Numbered from the stretch's first letter, positions 1 through 9,012 are shown. The stretch: 64,000 nucleotides of DNA from Bacillus sp. ISL-37 (GCF_018613315.1 NZ_JAGGQL010000032.1:124001-188000); one strand, 5' to 3'. Numbers and translations are program-made. Notes: a model not told the origin generated them from the sequence alone.

Positions 1-98
1 TTATCAACCACATTTTTGAATATATCGGCGGATTTTTTATTTTATCGACCACTTTTCCGAATATATCGACCACATTTACAGATATATCGCCCAAGTGG
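1..98. repeat. Intergenic array of about 21-bp units (core TATCGACCAC)
   Basis: Five imperfect units occur; the motif TATC recurs at positions 2, 23, 43, 64 and 85, a spacing of 20-21 bp. Each unit has a more conserved part resembling TATCGACCAC and a variable AT-rich part. The array may start left of the window. Because 21 bp is seven codons, one plus-strand frame reads as a heptapeptide repeat (IYRPxxx), but there is no ribosome site. It lies past the 3' end of iadA. It resembles the arrays at 33174, 34633 and 44474 in period but not in core sequence. Function unknown. Confidence 0.6.
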
Positions 99-159
99 AT
101 CATACGCACGTACATTGAGTAAAAAGAACCTTGACCACTCACGGTCAAGGTTCTTCAAA

Positions 160-1329
160 TCATTCAAATGTCCCGCTCACCAGCAGAACTCGATTTTCCA
201 CCATAACCTTGCCCATGGCGATGACGGTATCAATGTCAAAATTATCGTCTAGTAGGACTATATCCGCATCATGTCCAGCCTCAATCCGGCCTTTTTGTTT
301 CAGCTTCAGGATTGCGGCAGGGTTTGCGGTAATCACACGGATTGCCGTTTCAAGGGGAATTCCCTCATTTAAAACAGCATCCTTAACCGCTTCGTACAAA
401 GAGGAAACCTGTCCGATCTGCAGGCCGATCAATTCACCATTTTTATCGAAATCAGGCAGGCTTGCCTGTCCGTCGGATGTGAAGGTAATCTGGCCGATAT
501 CCACTCCCGCTTCAAGCATACGTTTCAGGGCGACACTGCACTTCACTTCGCCTTCCTCCAGGAACTTCGGTATGGAACTGGTTGTGAAATCAATCCAGCC
601 GCCCTTTTTCGCATATTCAATCCCGGCTTCGAACAGATGCGGATTGCGGTTCATATGCGTCGGGTAAAATTGCCTGATTGGGATATCGGTATTTTCAATT
701 ACCTGTTCAATCACCTTCAAGTGGTCGTGACTATCGCCAACATGTACATTGACGATGCCGCTCTTACCAGAAAGCATCCCGCCAATCCTTGCTGCCGAAG
801 CAATTTTGGCCAATTCCTCAGCAGTTGGCTGTGAGGAACGATGGTCGGCAATCGCGATTTCACCTGCCCCGATGATTTTATCGATTAAAATGATATCATC
901 CTCAATTTTACCGGTAAGCGTTTTGACCGGGACCTGATAGGAGCCTGTCTGAACATAGGTGGTAATCCCTTCTTCCTCTAGCGCGCGCGCCTTGGCAATC
1001 AGGCTTGGCATCGTCCGCGTCGTCCCGTCCGTGCCCAAAACACCGACAAGCGTCGTTATACCGGCCGTCGTCGCCTGTGTTAGCTGTATTTCTGGCGTTC
1101 TTGTGCGGAAACCTCCCTCCCCTCCTCCGCCAATCAAATGGACATGGGAATCGATAAATCCTGGTACGACCTTCTTCCCTGTCGCATCAATGACCTTCAT
1201 TTCAACGAATTGTTCAGGAACTTCAATTTCATTTTCGATAAATCCGATTTTACGATCAATAAGCAATATATCTTTTTTACCCAGGTAATCTGGTGCGTAA
1301 ATGTCTCCATTCTTGATTAACGTCAGCAC
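160..1329 (-). CDS. iadA: Isoaspartyl dipeptidase (beta-aspartyl-peptidase), amidohydrolase superfamily
   Basis: This enzyme hydrolyses beta-aspartyl dipeptides released from damaged or turned-over protein. The start is the GTG at 1329, preceded by AGGAGGGG and a 5-base gap; it gives 389 residues, the usual IadA length, whereas the longer frame from 1446 would run far into the upstream gene. Metal ligands typical of the family are visible: HVH at residues 62-64, H196, H225 in PTHMNRN and D286 in TSDG, plus the glycine-rich GGGGEGG after HVH. At the position of the carbamylated lysine of E. coli IadA the protein has E157 (GEIAIADHR). It is the second gene of an operon with the YfcC-type carrier, starting 30 bp after that gene ends, behind a sigma-54 promoter. 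Family assignment is firm; the exact peptide substrate is inferred. Confidence 0.88.
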   Translation of the reverse strand: MLTLIKNGDIYAPDYLGKKDILLIDRKIGFIENEIEVPEQFVEMKVIDATGKKVVPGFIDSHVHLIGGGGEGGFRTRTPEIQLTQATTAGITTLVGVLGTDGTTRTMPSLIAKARALEEEGITTYVQTGSYQVPVKTLTGKIEDDIILIDKIIGAGEIAIADHRSSQPTAEELAKIASAARIGGMLSGKSGIVNVHVGDSHDHLKVIEQVIENTDIPIRQFYPTHMNRNPHLFEAGIEYAKKGGWIDFTTSSIPKFLEEGEVKCSVALKRMLEAGVDIGQITFTSDGQASLPDFDKNGELIGLQIGQVSSLYEAVKDAVLNEGIPLETAIRVITANPAAILKLKQKGRIEAGHDADIVLLDDNFDIDTVIAMGKVMVENRVLLVSGTFE

Positions 1330-1358
1330 TATGTCCCCTCCTGCAATCTTTTTGCCCA

Positions 1359-2855
1359 TTATAAACCAATGGATACAGCAATGATAATAAATATGATTGA
1401 TACTGCTACTAACAGAAGCATGAATTTTCCAATGAATTTTGCCCATACTCCCCAGTCAATTCGCGCTGCTCCCAGCGTTCCAATCAATGCAGCTGAAGTC
1501 GGAACGATGATGTTTGTTAAACCATCTCCCAGCTGGAAAGCAAGGACTGCAACCTGACGGGAAACACCGGCGATATCCGCAAGCGGCCCCATTAAAGGCA
1601 TCGTTAATGCTGCCTGGCCCGATCCTGATACGACGAAGAAATTGAAAACGGATTGGAACAAATACATGAACACCGCAGAAACCGATGCCGGCAGATTGCC
1701 AATCGCCTGGCCAGCTCCATACAGCATCGTGTTAAGCACGGATGGTGCAACCGGGCTGTCGCCGCCAAGGATGATGACGATTCCTTTCGCCATGCCGACA
1801 ACAAGGGCGGCTGGCAATAAGTCCTTCGCTCCATTAATGAATCCATCTGCAATATCATTAACCTTCATATTGTTCAATTTAAAAATGACGCCAATAATTC
1901 CGGCCACTAGTCCGATTGTGAAAAACTGTGAAGCGATTTCCGGAATATAATATGCATGCTCAATAACTCCCCAGACAATCCAGGCGATTCCGGCCACAAT
2001 TGTTAAAATAACGAGGCTGTGCCCCAATGTGAATTTCACATTCAAATCATGGTTCTTCATATCTTTGCGGAAATAGTCGTCGCTTCTATAGGAAAGCGAC
2101 CTTACCGGGTCCTTCTTAATACTTGCCGCATAACGCCATGTATAGATAATTCCAAGCAGCGTGAATACGGCCCACATCGCCATCCTGAACGGCGAATCGG
2201 ACAAAACAGGCACACCGGAGATTCCCTGGGCGATCGCGACACCGAACGGATTCATCCATGAAGTCGCGAATCCTATCTGTGTTGCCACATAAGTGATCAT
2301 AACGCCTGTAATCGCATCATAACCAAGCGCGACCATCAATGGTACGAGGATCATCGCAAAGGCGATCGCTTCTTCACCCATTCCAAAAACGGCACCGCCA
2401 AGCGAGAATAAGAAGAACATGATCGGGATGATAAGGATTTCCCTGCCCTTTGTCTTATCGATGACATTCAAGATGCCTTCCTCGATTGCCCTTGTTCTCA
2501 TGATGATGCCAAAAGCTCCGCCAATGATCAGGATGAAAGCGACGACTCCGACAGCAGAGCCCCATTTATCGCCAGAAACCAGTCCTTCAAAGACAAAGTT
2601 CAGGAAGCCGGCTTCTCCACCTGCTTCGAACAAATCGGTGCCTTTATGGACAGGATTCCCCTGTTCATCTTTTACAATCTGAAAGCTCTCAGGATCCAAT
2701 ACAGTCTTTGTTTTTTCCTCTCCATTGTCGCTATAGGTGATTTCCTTCGTTTCGAATTGGCCCACCGGCACGAAATACGTCACGATTGCCGCAAGCATGA
2801 CAACGAAAAACACAATCACAAATGTGTGCGGGACCTTCCATACTTTATTTTCCAT
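1359..2855 (-). CDS. YfcC/DcuC-family membrane carrier (possible dipeptide, amino-acid or dicarboxylate uptake)
   Basis: A 498-residue integral membrane protein. It begins with a short cytoplasmic segment and a first helix at about residues 10-30. A hydrophilic loop follows (about 35-85), then about ten more hydrophobic segments, a pattern typical of the YfcC / C4-dicarboxylate anaerobic carrier superfamily. Members include arginine/ornithine exchangers, and many are of unknown substrate. The ATG at 2855 has a strong AAGGGGGG ribosome site. Pairing with iadA suggests it imports a peptide or amino acid handled by that enzyme; this is inference from the operon. Transcription appears to start from the sigma-54 promoter at 2903-2921. 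The substrate cannot be read from sequence. Confidence 0.8.
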   Translation of the reverse strand: MENKVWKVPHTFVIVFFVVMLAAIVTYFVPVGQFETKEITYSDNGEEKTKTVLDPESFQIVKDEQGNPVHKGTDLFEAGGEAGFLNFVFEGLVSGDKWGSAVGVVAFILIIGGAFGIIMRTRAIEEGILNVIDKTKGREILIIPIMFFLFSLGGAVFGMGEEAIAFAMILVPLMVALGYDAITGVMITYVATQIGFATSWMNPFGVAIAQGISGVPVLSDSPFRMAMWAVFTLLGIIYTWRYAASIKKDPVRSLSYRSDDYFRKDMKNHDLNVKFTLGHSLVILTIVAGIAWIVWGVIEHAYYIPEIASQFFTIGLVAGIIGVIFKLNNMKVNDIADGFINGAKDLLPAALVVGMAKGIVIILGGDSPVAPSVLNTMLYGAGQAIGNLPASVSAVFMYLFQSVFNFFVVSGSGQAALTMPLMGPLADIAGVSRQVAVLAFQLGDGLTNIIVPTSAALIGTLGAARIDWGVWAKFIGKFMLLLVAVSIIFIIIAVSIGL

Positions 2856-2902
2856 CCCTTAAACCCCCCTTGATTTTATAAAATAATTCCTTATATAAAG
2901 TT

Positions 2903-2921
2903 TTTGCAATTTTCGTGCCAA
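2903..2921 (-). promoter_or_regulatory. Sigma-54 (SigL) promoter of the carrier-iadA operon
   Basis: On the minus strand the sequence is TTGGCACGAAAATTGCA, an almost perfect -24/-12 promoter (consensus TGGCAC-N5-TTGC). The invariant GG is at 2918-2919 and the invariant GC at 2906-2907, ten bases apart. The predicted start of transcription is near 2894, about 40 bases before the carrier start codon. The divergent neighbour encodes a sigma-54 activator, which fits. Confidence 0.9.
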
Positions 2922-2980
2922 TAGTTACGAACCCGCCAAAACTTTGAAAACGCTAACTTTCAAGCTTTCGCCTAATAGTT

Positions 2981-3045
2981 AATTGGTTCTATATGGTTCT
3001 TTTAAATGGTATAATAAAGCCAAAACAAACCAAAAAGGACCAATT
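2981..3045. promoter_or_regulatory. Large inverted repeat around the activator-gene promoter (probable operator/UAS)
   Basis: Two 23-bp arms (2981-3003 and 3023-3045) are inverted copies matching at about 18 of 23 positions. They flank a TATAAT -10 box at 3010-3015. The left arm contains two GGTTCT motifs exactly 10 bp apart (2985 and 2995), one DNA turn. It lies just upstream of the activator start codon and about 60-120 bp upstream of the sigma-54 promoter, where an enhancer would be expected. It is probably both an autoregulatory operator and the upstream activating sequence. The protein bound is inferred. Confidence 0.6.
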
Positions 3046-3048
3046 AAA

Positions 3049-5085
3049 ATGAAAAAACAGCTTATTCTTTTAGCAGGAACAAAGGAAACAAGATTGGCAC
3101 TGCAAGACCAACTAGAAAGCATTCTAGGAAATTATGTATCAATCAAGAGCTATTCATCCGAGGAATCCTTGCCGGAAAGGATTTCTGACAAGATTGTTAT
3201 CTATTCATCCTACCTGATTGAGGAAGAAGTGAAGCATGTAATTGGTAACGACTGCGAGGTCATTATCGCGAACAGGACCATCAACCACCAGTATATCGAC
3301 AGGCTATTCAGCCTCCCCGCTGGCTCAAATGTCCTCTATGTGAATGACTTTCCCGAGAGTGTTAATGACTCCATCCACACCTTAAAAGCACTGGGAATAG
3401 ATCACTTACATTACCATCCGTATTTTCCAGGAATAAAATACACACAATCTATCGATATTGCCGTCACACCCGGGGAAATGGAGCTCATCCCAGATTCAAT
3501 CGCGACAAAAATCAACCTTGGCGTCAGGCTGATCGATATTCATACAATCATGAAAATCGTGGACCGGCTTGGCCTGCCTGAGGCGCTCGGAATTCAGGTC
3601 GCTGACAGGTATACGAGAAGGATCATTGAATTAAGCCAGAAACTATCTTTTCTGAAAGAGGAAGAAGCCAAGTTAAACCAGTACCTGAAACATGTGGTTG
3701 ATGGCGTAAATGACGGGATCATGGCACTGGATTCCACAGGCAGCATCACAGTTTTTAACGATGTTTTGGAAAAAATCACTGGCATACCGAAAGAAAGGGC
3801 TCTGACAAGGAAGGTAAATGACGTTTTCCATAATCCCGACCTCCTGCATTTTCTATTAAAAGATATTGATGCTGAGGTACCTTATCCGTTTCTTGTAAGG
3901 CAAACGAATGTCATGGTCCACCGGATGCCCATTAACCAGGATAATACGATCGTGGCCACATTCAAAAATATGGACGAAACAATTGAAATGGAGAAAGCCG
4001 TCAGACTCGAGCTCCAGAAGAAAGGCTATGTTGCCAAACATACTTTTGAGAATATTCTCGGTAAAAGCAAAGCAATCAAAGAGACAAAGAAAATCGCCCG
4101 CAAGCTGGCTAGGACCCACCTTCCAATCCTTATTCAGGGGGAAAGCGGAACAGGGAAAGAGCTTTTCGCAAGTGCCATACATATGGTATCAAGTCGGAAG
4201 GACGCTCCATACCTGGCGATAAACTGCAACGCACTGCCAGAAGATCTCCTGGAGAGCGAATTATTTGGATACGAAGAAGGCTCTTTTACTGGTGCAAGAA
4301 AAGGAGGAAAAAAAGGTGTATTCGAACAGGCTGACGGCGGTACACTGTTTCTCGACGAAATTGGTGATATAAGTATGAAGCTGCAGGCAAGGCTTTTGCG
4401 TGTTTTACAAGAACAGGAGATTCGCCGGATAGGCGGTACCAGGAATATCCCCGTAGATGTAAGAATCATCGCGGCAACGAATAAGAATCTGAAAGAAATG
4501 ATTGAAAAAGGCGAGTTTCGCGAGGACCTTTATCACCGCTTGAAGGTGCTATCCCTGAGTTTGCCCCCACTAAGAGGGCGTACGGAAGACATCCCTTTCT
4601 TGGTCCAGCATTTTATCTATGAAAGCCATAAGCCAAAAGCAAAAATCGACCATGAGACCATAATCAGATTAACAGAGATGCCTTGGAAGGGAAATATCCG
4701 CGAGCTAAAAAACACTTTGTTGTACATGCTCGCTGTTTCGGAAGGCGAAATCATTAGCACTGAAGATCTCCCTGTCGACCAGCAGAAAAAAAGACCTCTT
4801 CCTGAAACGAACCTGACTGGTTATAAAAGGGATGAAGAGTACAGAACCCTTCTTCAATTCATAAAAGAATTGAACTTGGCAGGAAAAAGCTCCGGCAGGC
4901 CTCAGCTTAGTCTCATGATGTCAAATACCAGCAAACCACTTAGCGAACAGCAAATACGCCTGCGCTTAAAAGAACTCGAACAACAAGGCCTTGTCATCGT
5001 CCGCCGCGGCAGAAGCGGAACCATGATTACCCAGAAGGGATTGGAGGCATTGGAACATCAGCATCCGATCACTTTTAGCATATAA
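3049..5085 (+). CDS. Sigma-54-dependent transcriptional activator (PAS, AAA+, winged-helix C-terminus)
   Basis: It activates sigma-54 RNA polymerase by ATP hydrolysis. The start is the ATG at 3049 with an AAAGGA ribosome site; an earlier ATG at 2983 lies inside the promoter palindrome and is rejected. The product has 678 residues. Residues 1-200 form an N-terminal sensory region of no recognised type. A PAS-like domain (about 212-320) begins after a short coiled coil. The AAA+ domain (about 333-565) has GESGTGKE (364-371), GSFTGA (411-416, the sigma-54 contact loop, S for the usual A) and GGTLFLDEIGD (430-440). The last 90 residues do not look like the usual Fis-type helix-turn-helix: they read as a winged helix (SEQQIRLRLKELEQQGLVI, then RRGRSGTM). 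It is divergent from the sigma-54 operon it presumably controls. Confidence 0.88.
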   Translation: MKKQLILLAGTKETRLALQDQLESILGNYVSIKSYSSEESLPERISDKIVIYSSYLIEEEVKHVIGNDCEVIIANRTINHQYIDRLFSLPAGSNVLYVNDFPESVNDSIHTLKALGIDHLHYHPYFPGIKYTQSIDIAVTPGEMELIPDSIATKINLGVRLIDIHTIMKIVDRLGLPEALGIQVADRYTRRIIELSQKLSFLKEEEAKLNQYLKHVVDGVNDGIMALDSTGSITVFNDVLEKITGIPKERALTRKVNDVFHNPDLLHFLLKDIDAEVPYPFLVRQTNVMVHRMPINQDNTIVATFKNMDETIEMEKAVRLELQKKGYVAKHTFENILGKSKAIKETKKIARKLARTHLPILIQGESGTGKELFASAIHMVSSRKDAPYLAINCNALPEDLLESELFGYEEGSFTGARKGGKKGVFEQADGGTLFLDEIGDISMKLQARLLRVLQEQEIRRIGGTRNIPVDVRIIAATNKNLKEMIEKGEFREDLYHRLKVLSLSLPPLRGRTEDIPFLVQHFIYESHKPKAKIDHETIIRLTEMPWKGNIRELKNTLLYMLAVSEGEIISTEDLPVDQQKKRPLPETNLTGYKRDEEYRTLLQFIKELNLAGKSSGRPQLSLMMSNTSKPLSEQQIRLRLKELEQQGLVIVRRGRSGTMITQKGLEALEHQHPITFSI

Positions 5086-5118
5086 TGAACAGCAAAGTGA
5101 TAGCGAGGTGGCGAATAT

Positions 5119-5502
5119 ATGTGTGTATCAAATAATGCAATCGAGCTCCAGGCATACCACTTTTTCGAAAAAATACAGGAGAGCTCAGTATACAACATTG
5201 TACGCGTTGATTTTATCGGCGGTAATTTTCTCGAATGTGATCAGGGGATATCTTTAAGAGACGAGTTTCAATACATCGCGAACCTTACGTTGATTAAAAA
5301 TCTGATTTTACAAACAAAATCGGGAAAGCAATTTTATGTGGAGCCGGATGAATTAGGGCTGCGATTTGCTAAAGGGGAACTTAGCTACAGGCAGTACCTT
5401 TTAGCTAAAAAACAGAAGTCCCGGAATATGCTTTGTTATACTTTCGGATTCACCGGTTTATTCACAGTTGCGGCCTGGGCTTTTGTCAGTTATTTTTTAT
5501 AG
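5119..5502 (+). CDS. Hypothetical protein with one C-terminal membrane segment
   Basis: A 127-residue protein preceded by a GAGGTGG ribosome site and starting 33 bases after the activator gene ends, so the two may be co-transcribed. Residues 1-100 are soluble, mixed alpha/beta in character. Residues about 104-127 form a single hydrophobic segment ending at the C-terminus, so it is probably tail-anchored. I do not recognise a family. Link to the sigma-54 circuit is only by position. Confidence 0.65.
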   Translation: MCVSNNAIELQAYHFFEKIQESSVYNIVRVDFIGGNFLECDQGISLRDEFQYIANLTLIKNLILQTKSGKQFYVEPDELGLRFAKGELSYRQYLLAKKQKSRNMLCYTFGFTGLFTVAAWAFVSYFL

Positions 5503-5574
5503 GATATTTCCATTACAAGTCAAGGCCATTGAATAACCTAAAATTATTAAATGGTTAAGCCATTTTATCATTCC

Positions 5575-5603
5575 TTGACACTCTTTCATTATCACACTAT
5601 AAT
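5575..5603 (+). promoter_or_regulatory. Consensus sigma-A promoter of the T-box leader
   Basis: TTGACA (5575-5580) and TATAAT (5598-5603) are separated by 17 bases, an exact consensus housekeeping promoter. It drives the T-box leader and the NSS transporter; such a strong promoter fits control by attenuation downstream. Confidence 0.93.
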
Positions 5604-5616
5604 TTCAAGTAATATA

Positions 5617-5990
5617 TTTTAATAAGTTGAAGCGTTGAAGAGAGTCTATTAAGCCGGTCTCCCTGTTAAATAGAGAATCAGTGGTTGGTGGAAACTGATA
5701 CAAAGTCCTGGTGAATTTCGTTCTTGGAGCTTTTCCTTTTAATAAAAGCTTTTTTCGATTGATTTTTGCTTTTCGAATATCCCCATTCTTAGAGGTTTCT
5801 GGCTCTTTTCCGAATCGGATTATAAGAAGGTGTAAAGCAGCAAAATTGACGAAAAGAGCGTAAAAGAGGAACGGTCATGGCCGTTATCCAGTAACTTGAG
5901 CGGGAAGCAGCATGCTTCCAAATAGGGTGGTACCGCGTGTTCAGCCACGTCCCTATCCAGATTGATGGATAGCGGCGTGGCTTTTTATTT
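5617..5990 (+). promoter_or_regulatory. T-box riboswitch (probable phenylalanine specifier) with terminator
   Basis: The leader carries the T-box element AGGGTGGTACCGCG at 5924-5937. It is followed by an intrinsic terminator: stem 5944-5981, with a GCCACG/CGTGGC base and a T run at 5982-5986. Stem I shows the GAGAGT motif near 5638 and the GGTTGGTGGAAAC apical motif near 5684. The 3' side of Stem I reads GTGAA-TTTCG-TTCTTGGAGC; the best specifier is TTC (5717-5719) followed by a purine, that is Phe. The base after TGG in the T-box is T, which pairs with an A discriminator base and argues against tRNA-Trp. Uncharged tRNA would stabilise the antiterminator and allow transporter expression. The specifier choice is less certain than the T-box call. 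Confidence 0.9.
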
Positions 5991-6042
5991 TGCCCGTCAT
6001 CAATCATATCAGCTGAATAGAGAGCAAAAGGGGAGAATACAC

Positions 6043-7380
6043 ATGGAGAAAGAACAATGGTCATCAAAAATCGGGTTCATATTGGCAGCAGCTGGTTCGG
6101 CAATCGGCATCGGGGCTATCTGGAAGCTACCGTATGTAACGGGAGTAAGTGGTGGCGGGGCATTTTTCCTAATGTTCATCCTATTTTCGTTATTCATCGG
6201 ACTGCCACTATTGCTGGCAGAGTTTGTCATCGGCCGCAGTACCGGCAAGGAAGCCATCCGTGCCTATTTGGAGATTGCGCCTAAAAGCAAATGGTATTTG
6301 ATTGGGATACTCGGGGTCGTCACCAGCTTTGTACTGCTTAGCTTTTACAGTGTTGTCGGCGGCTGGATCAGTCTTTATTTTGTAAAAGGGCTGGCTGGCG
6401 GAGTGATTGAAGTAGGAGCTGATTATGGAGGCTTGTTCGGACAGACGATCAGCAGTGCATGGAGCGTGCTCGCTGCTCAGGCTGCCTTCTTATTAGTTAC
6501 GATTGTTGTCGTCGCAAAGGGCGTTCAATCGGGCATTGAAAAAGCAAGCAAAATCCTGATGCCGGCTTTGTTCGTGCTGTTCATCATCTTGATCATCCGC
6601 TCATTAACGCTTGATCATGCACTTGATGGCGTGAAGTTTTTCCTGGCGCCTGATTTTTCAAGCATCACTTCGGAAAGTATCTTGTTCGCGATGGGACAAT
6701 CATTCTTCTCCTTGAGTGTCGGCGTATCCGTTATGGTGACATACAGTTCGTACCTGCCGAAAAAGGGCAGCATCGTCCAGCCTGCCCTGTCTGTTGTCGG
6801 GATGAATCTCTTTATTGCGCTGCTTGCCGGGCTGGCGATCTTCCCTGCAGTTTTCTCGCTCGGATTTGAACCGGCGGAAGGGCCGGGGCTGCTATTCGTC
6901 GTCCTGCCGGCTGTCTTTGAAAAAATGGTATTCGGCGAACTGTTCCTGCTCCTTTTCCTGGCATTGTTCCTGTTCGCGACTCTGACTTCGGCGTTCTCGA
7001 TGCTTGAGATCGTCGTTGCCACCCTTGCAAAAGGCAACCGGAAAAAGCGGACACAATTCGCTTGGATTGCAGGCGGATTGATTTTCCTGCTTGGCATCCC
7101 TTCTGCCCTGTCATTCGGAACGATGGCGGAAGCAACGATTTTCGGAAAAAACATCTTTGACACAGCCGATTTCCTTGTAAGCAACATCCTTATGCCGCTC
7201 GGAGTACTATTGATTTCAATCTTCGTCCCTTTAAAAATCAAAAAGGAAGTACTTCGTCAGGAGCTGCTGCAGCACTCCAAAGGCGGAAACCTGCTCTTCA
7301 ACCTCTGGTACAATGTGATGAGGTTTGTCGTGCCTGTGGTCATTATTATAGTGTTTCTTGATTCTCTTGGAGTTTTATAA
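6043..7380 (+). CDS. Sodium-dependent amino-acid transporter, NSS/SNF family
   Basis: A 445-residue secondary transporter coupled to Na+. The start is the ATG at 6043 with a GGGGAG ribosome site; the frame extends upstream only through the T-box terminator. The N-terminal signature of the family is clear: [17 protein letters not shown] in helix 1 (about residues 17-33) with the unwound sodium site, then [13 protein letters not shown]. About 11 hydrophobic helices follow. It resembles B. subtilis YocR/YhdH. The T-box predicts induction when an amino acid, probably phenylalanine, is scarce, so import of an aromatic amino acid is the likely role. It ends before a strong terminator at 7384 and is monocistronic. 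Confidence 0.88.
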   Translation: MEKEQWSSKIGFILAAAGSAIGIGAIWKLPYVTGVSGGGAFFLMFILFSLFIGLPLLLAEFVIGRSTGKEAIRAYLEIAPKSKWYLIGILGVVTSFVLLSFYSVVGGWISLYFVKGLAGGVIEVGADYGGLFGQTISSAWSVLAAQAAFLLVTIVVVAKGVQSGIEKASKILMPALFVLFIILIIRSLTLDHALDGVKFFLAPDFSSITSESILFAMGQSFFSLSVGVSVMVTYSSYLPKKGSIVQPALSVVGMNLFIALLAGLAIFPAVFSLGFEPAEGPGLLFVVLPAVFEKMVFGELFLLLFLALFLFATLTSAFSMLEIVVATLAKGNRKKRTQFAWIAGGLIFLLGIPSALSFGTMAEATIFGKNIFDTADFLVSNILMPLGVLLISIFVPLKIKKEVLRQELLQHSKGGNLLFNLWYNVMRFVVPVVIIIVFLDSLGVL

Positions 7381-7383
7381 TCG

Positions 7384-7412
7384 GAAGCTGACAAAATGTC
7401 AGCTTCTTTTTT
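7384..7412 (+). terminator. Intrinsic terminator after the NSS transporter
   Basis: Perfect 9-bp stem GAAGCTGAC/GTCAGCTTC with a 5-base loop, followed by six T. Confidence 0.9.
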
Positions 7413-7491
7413 CATGCAATCTATCATCAGTATAATTTTTTCCAATAAAGCAAAACCTGTAGGGTAGATGACTGCATCGGAGGGATTTTTG

Positions 7492-8997
7492 GTGTTCTTC
7501 AAGAAAATGAAAGGCGAAGTCGACAACAGCAAGAATCAAAAAAACCTCGACGACAAGGAATTAATTCCTGTAGATAAGGTTGATTTTATTCAAAAAGTGA
7601 AGGATTGCCTTCATGATTGTGCCGATTTAAATATCAAGGAACTACAGAATGGCTTTACACTGATTTTCCTGGATACTTTGACAGATAAGAAGATGCTGAA
7701 TGGAGATGTACTCGCCCGTCTTGAAGATGCGCAGGCAACCCCAAACGAAGCGCTTAAGCATATTACAGTTTCAAGTACATCTAAACATAAATATATCGAA
7801 GATGTGGTTGATTCGATTTTACATGGAGCAGTAGTGATCCATTCGCCAGGTCATCCTATCATAATTAGTGCTATAGTCGGGACCCAGGAAAACCGTTCAT
7901 TGACCCGTCCGGAAAATGAGTCACAGGTTTTGGGACCACAAATCGCCTTTAATGAAAGTCTTGCGACCAATATATCCCTGATCCGCCGTTTTCTTACCAA
8001 CCCTAATCTATGCAATGAAAGTTTTACATTAGGAAAACAAACGAAATCAGGGGTTTCGCTTCTCTATTTGAAAGGGATTGCGGACGATGAGATGATTGAA
8101 CGCATGCGCGAGCGAATAAAATCGATTGACGTTGATGGCATCCTCGACAGTTCAAATTTAGTACAGCTTATTGAAGATAACTCATTTGCCATTTTTCCAC
8201 AACTGCTCCTGACTGAAAGACCTGACCGTGCCTGTGCCTGGTTATTGAATGGGAAAATGGTGGTCCTTGTTGATGGCAGCGTCCAGGTAATCGGAGCACC
8301 ACAAACCTTTATCGAATTTTTCCAGAGTATGGAGGATGAAAGCGTCAGGTGGCAAATCGCGACCTTTCTCAGAGTCTTGAGGGTGTTCTCGATGATTGTG
8401 TCGATTTTCTTTACAGCGATATATGTGGCAGCTTTGACTTTCCATTATGAAATAATTCCGCAAACATTGCTGATCCCGCTTGGTGAATCAAGATCTCGCG
8501 TACCATTCCCGCCCATTATTGAGGCATTATTGCTGGAAACAATGATTGAGCTCTTGCGGGAAGCCGGAGCAAGGCTGCCAACGAAGGTCGGCCAGACGAT
8601 GGGTATCGTTGGCGGTATTGTCGTCGGGACAGCTGCGGTTGAAGCAGGATTCACCAGCAATATCCTGATCATCATCATTGCCGTTAGCGCACTCGCTTCA
8701 TTTACGACGCCAAACTATATGATGGGCAATGTCATCAGGGTTCTGCGCTTTCCATTAATCATTATGGCAGGATTTTGGGGATTTTATGGACTAATGGTCG
8801 GTTTTTGCTTTCTGCTGATCCATCTGCTTCGTCTATCCAGCCTAGGGACACCGTTTCTGGCGCCTTTTTATCCGCCGAGGTTTGAAGACTGGCGAGACAG
8901 TATTATTCGTCTCCCTATTGGATGGACTAACAGCCGTCCGTTGCAGACAAGGCCGATGGACAGATTGAAATACCAAGAACGAAAAACCAAAGAATAA
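7492..8997 (+). CDS. Spore germination receptor subunit A (GerA/GerBA/GerKA family)
   Basis: Subunit A of a nutrient germinant receptor in the inner spore membrane. The start chosen is the GTG at 7492, seven bases after GGAGGG; it gives 501 residues. An upstream ATG at 7468 precedes the ribosome site and is rejected. The N-terminal soluble domain (about 1-270) carries the conserved SRPENE-like segment (here TRPENESQVLGP). The C-terminal half has about four membrane helices, including the conserved ESRSRVPFPPIIEALLLE region. It is the first gene of a three-gene ger operon (A-B-C), expressed in the forespore in relatives (sigma-G); I could not identify a convincing sigma-G promoter. Germinant unknown. 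Confidence 0.93.
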   Translation: MFFKKMKGEVDNSKNQKNLDDKELIPVDKVDFIQKVKDCLHDCADLNIKELQNGFTLIFLDTLTDKKMLNGDVLARLEDAQATPNEALKHITVSSTSKHKYIEDVVDSILHGAVVIHSPGHPIIISAIVGTQENRSLTRPENESQVLGPQIAFNESLATNISLIRRFLTNPNLCNESFTLGKQTKSGVSLLYLKGIADDEMIERMRERIKSIDVDGILDSSNLVQLIEDNSFAIFPQLLLTERPDRACAWLLNGKMVVLVDGSVQVIGAPQTFIEFFQSMEDESVRWQIATFLRVLRVFSMIVSIFFTAIYVAALTFHYEIIPQTLLIPLGESRSRVPFPPIIEALLLETMIELLREAGARLPTKVGQTMGIVGGIVVGTAAVEAGFTSNILIIIIAVSALASFTTPNYMMGNVIRVLRFPLIIMAGFWGFYGLMVGFCFLLIHLLRLSSLGTPFLAPFYPPRFEDWRDSIIRLPIGWTNSRPLQTRPMDRLKYQERKTKE

Positions 8998-9012
8998 GTT
9001 GTGGTGTTATGA

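Noticed and set aside
16-252. Plus-strand frame with IYRPxxx heptads at the left edge
   Set aside because: It is produced by the 21-bp repeat array, lacks a ribosome site and overlaps iadA antisense.
2983-3048. Earlier ATG start of the sigma-54 activator
   Set aside because: It lies within the promoter palindrome upstream of the -10 box.
5728-5756. Separate terminator AGCTTTT/AAAAGCT followed by T
   Set aside because: It lies inside the T-box leader between Stem I and the T-box; more likely a structural stem than the regulatory terminator, which is at 5944-5986.
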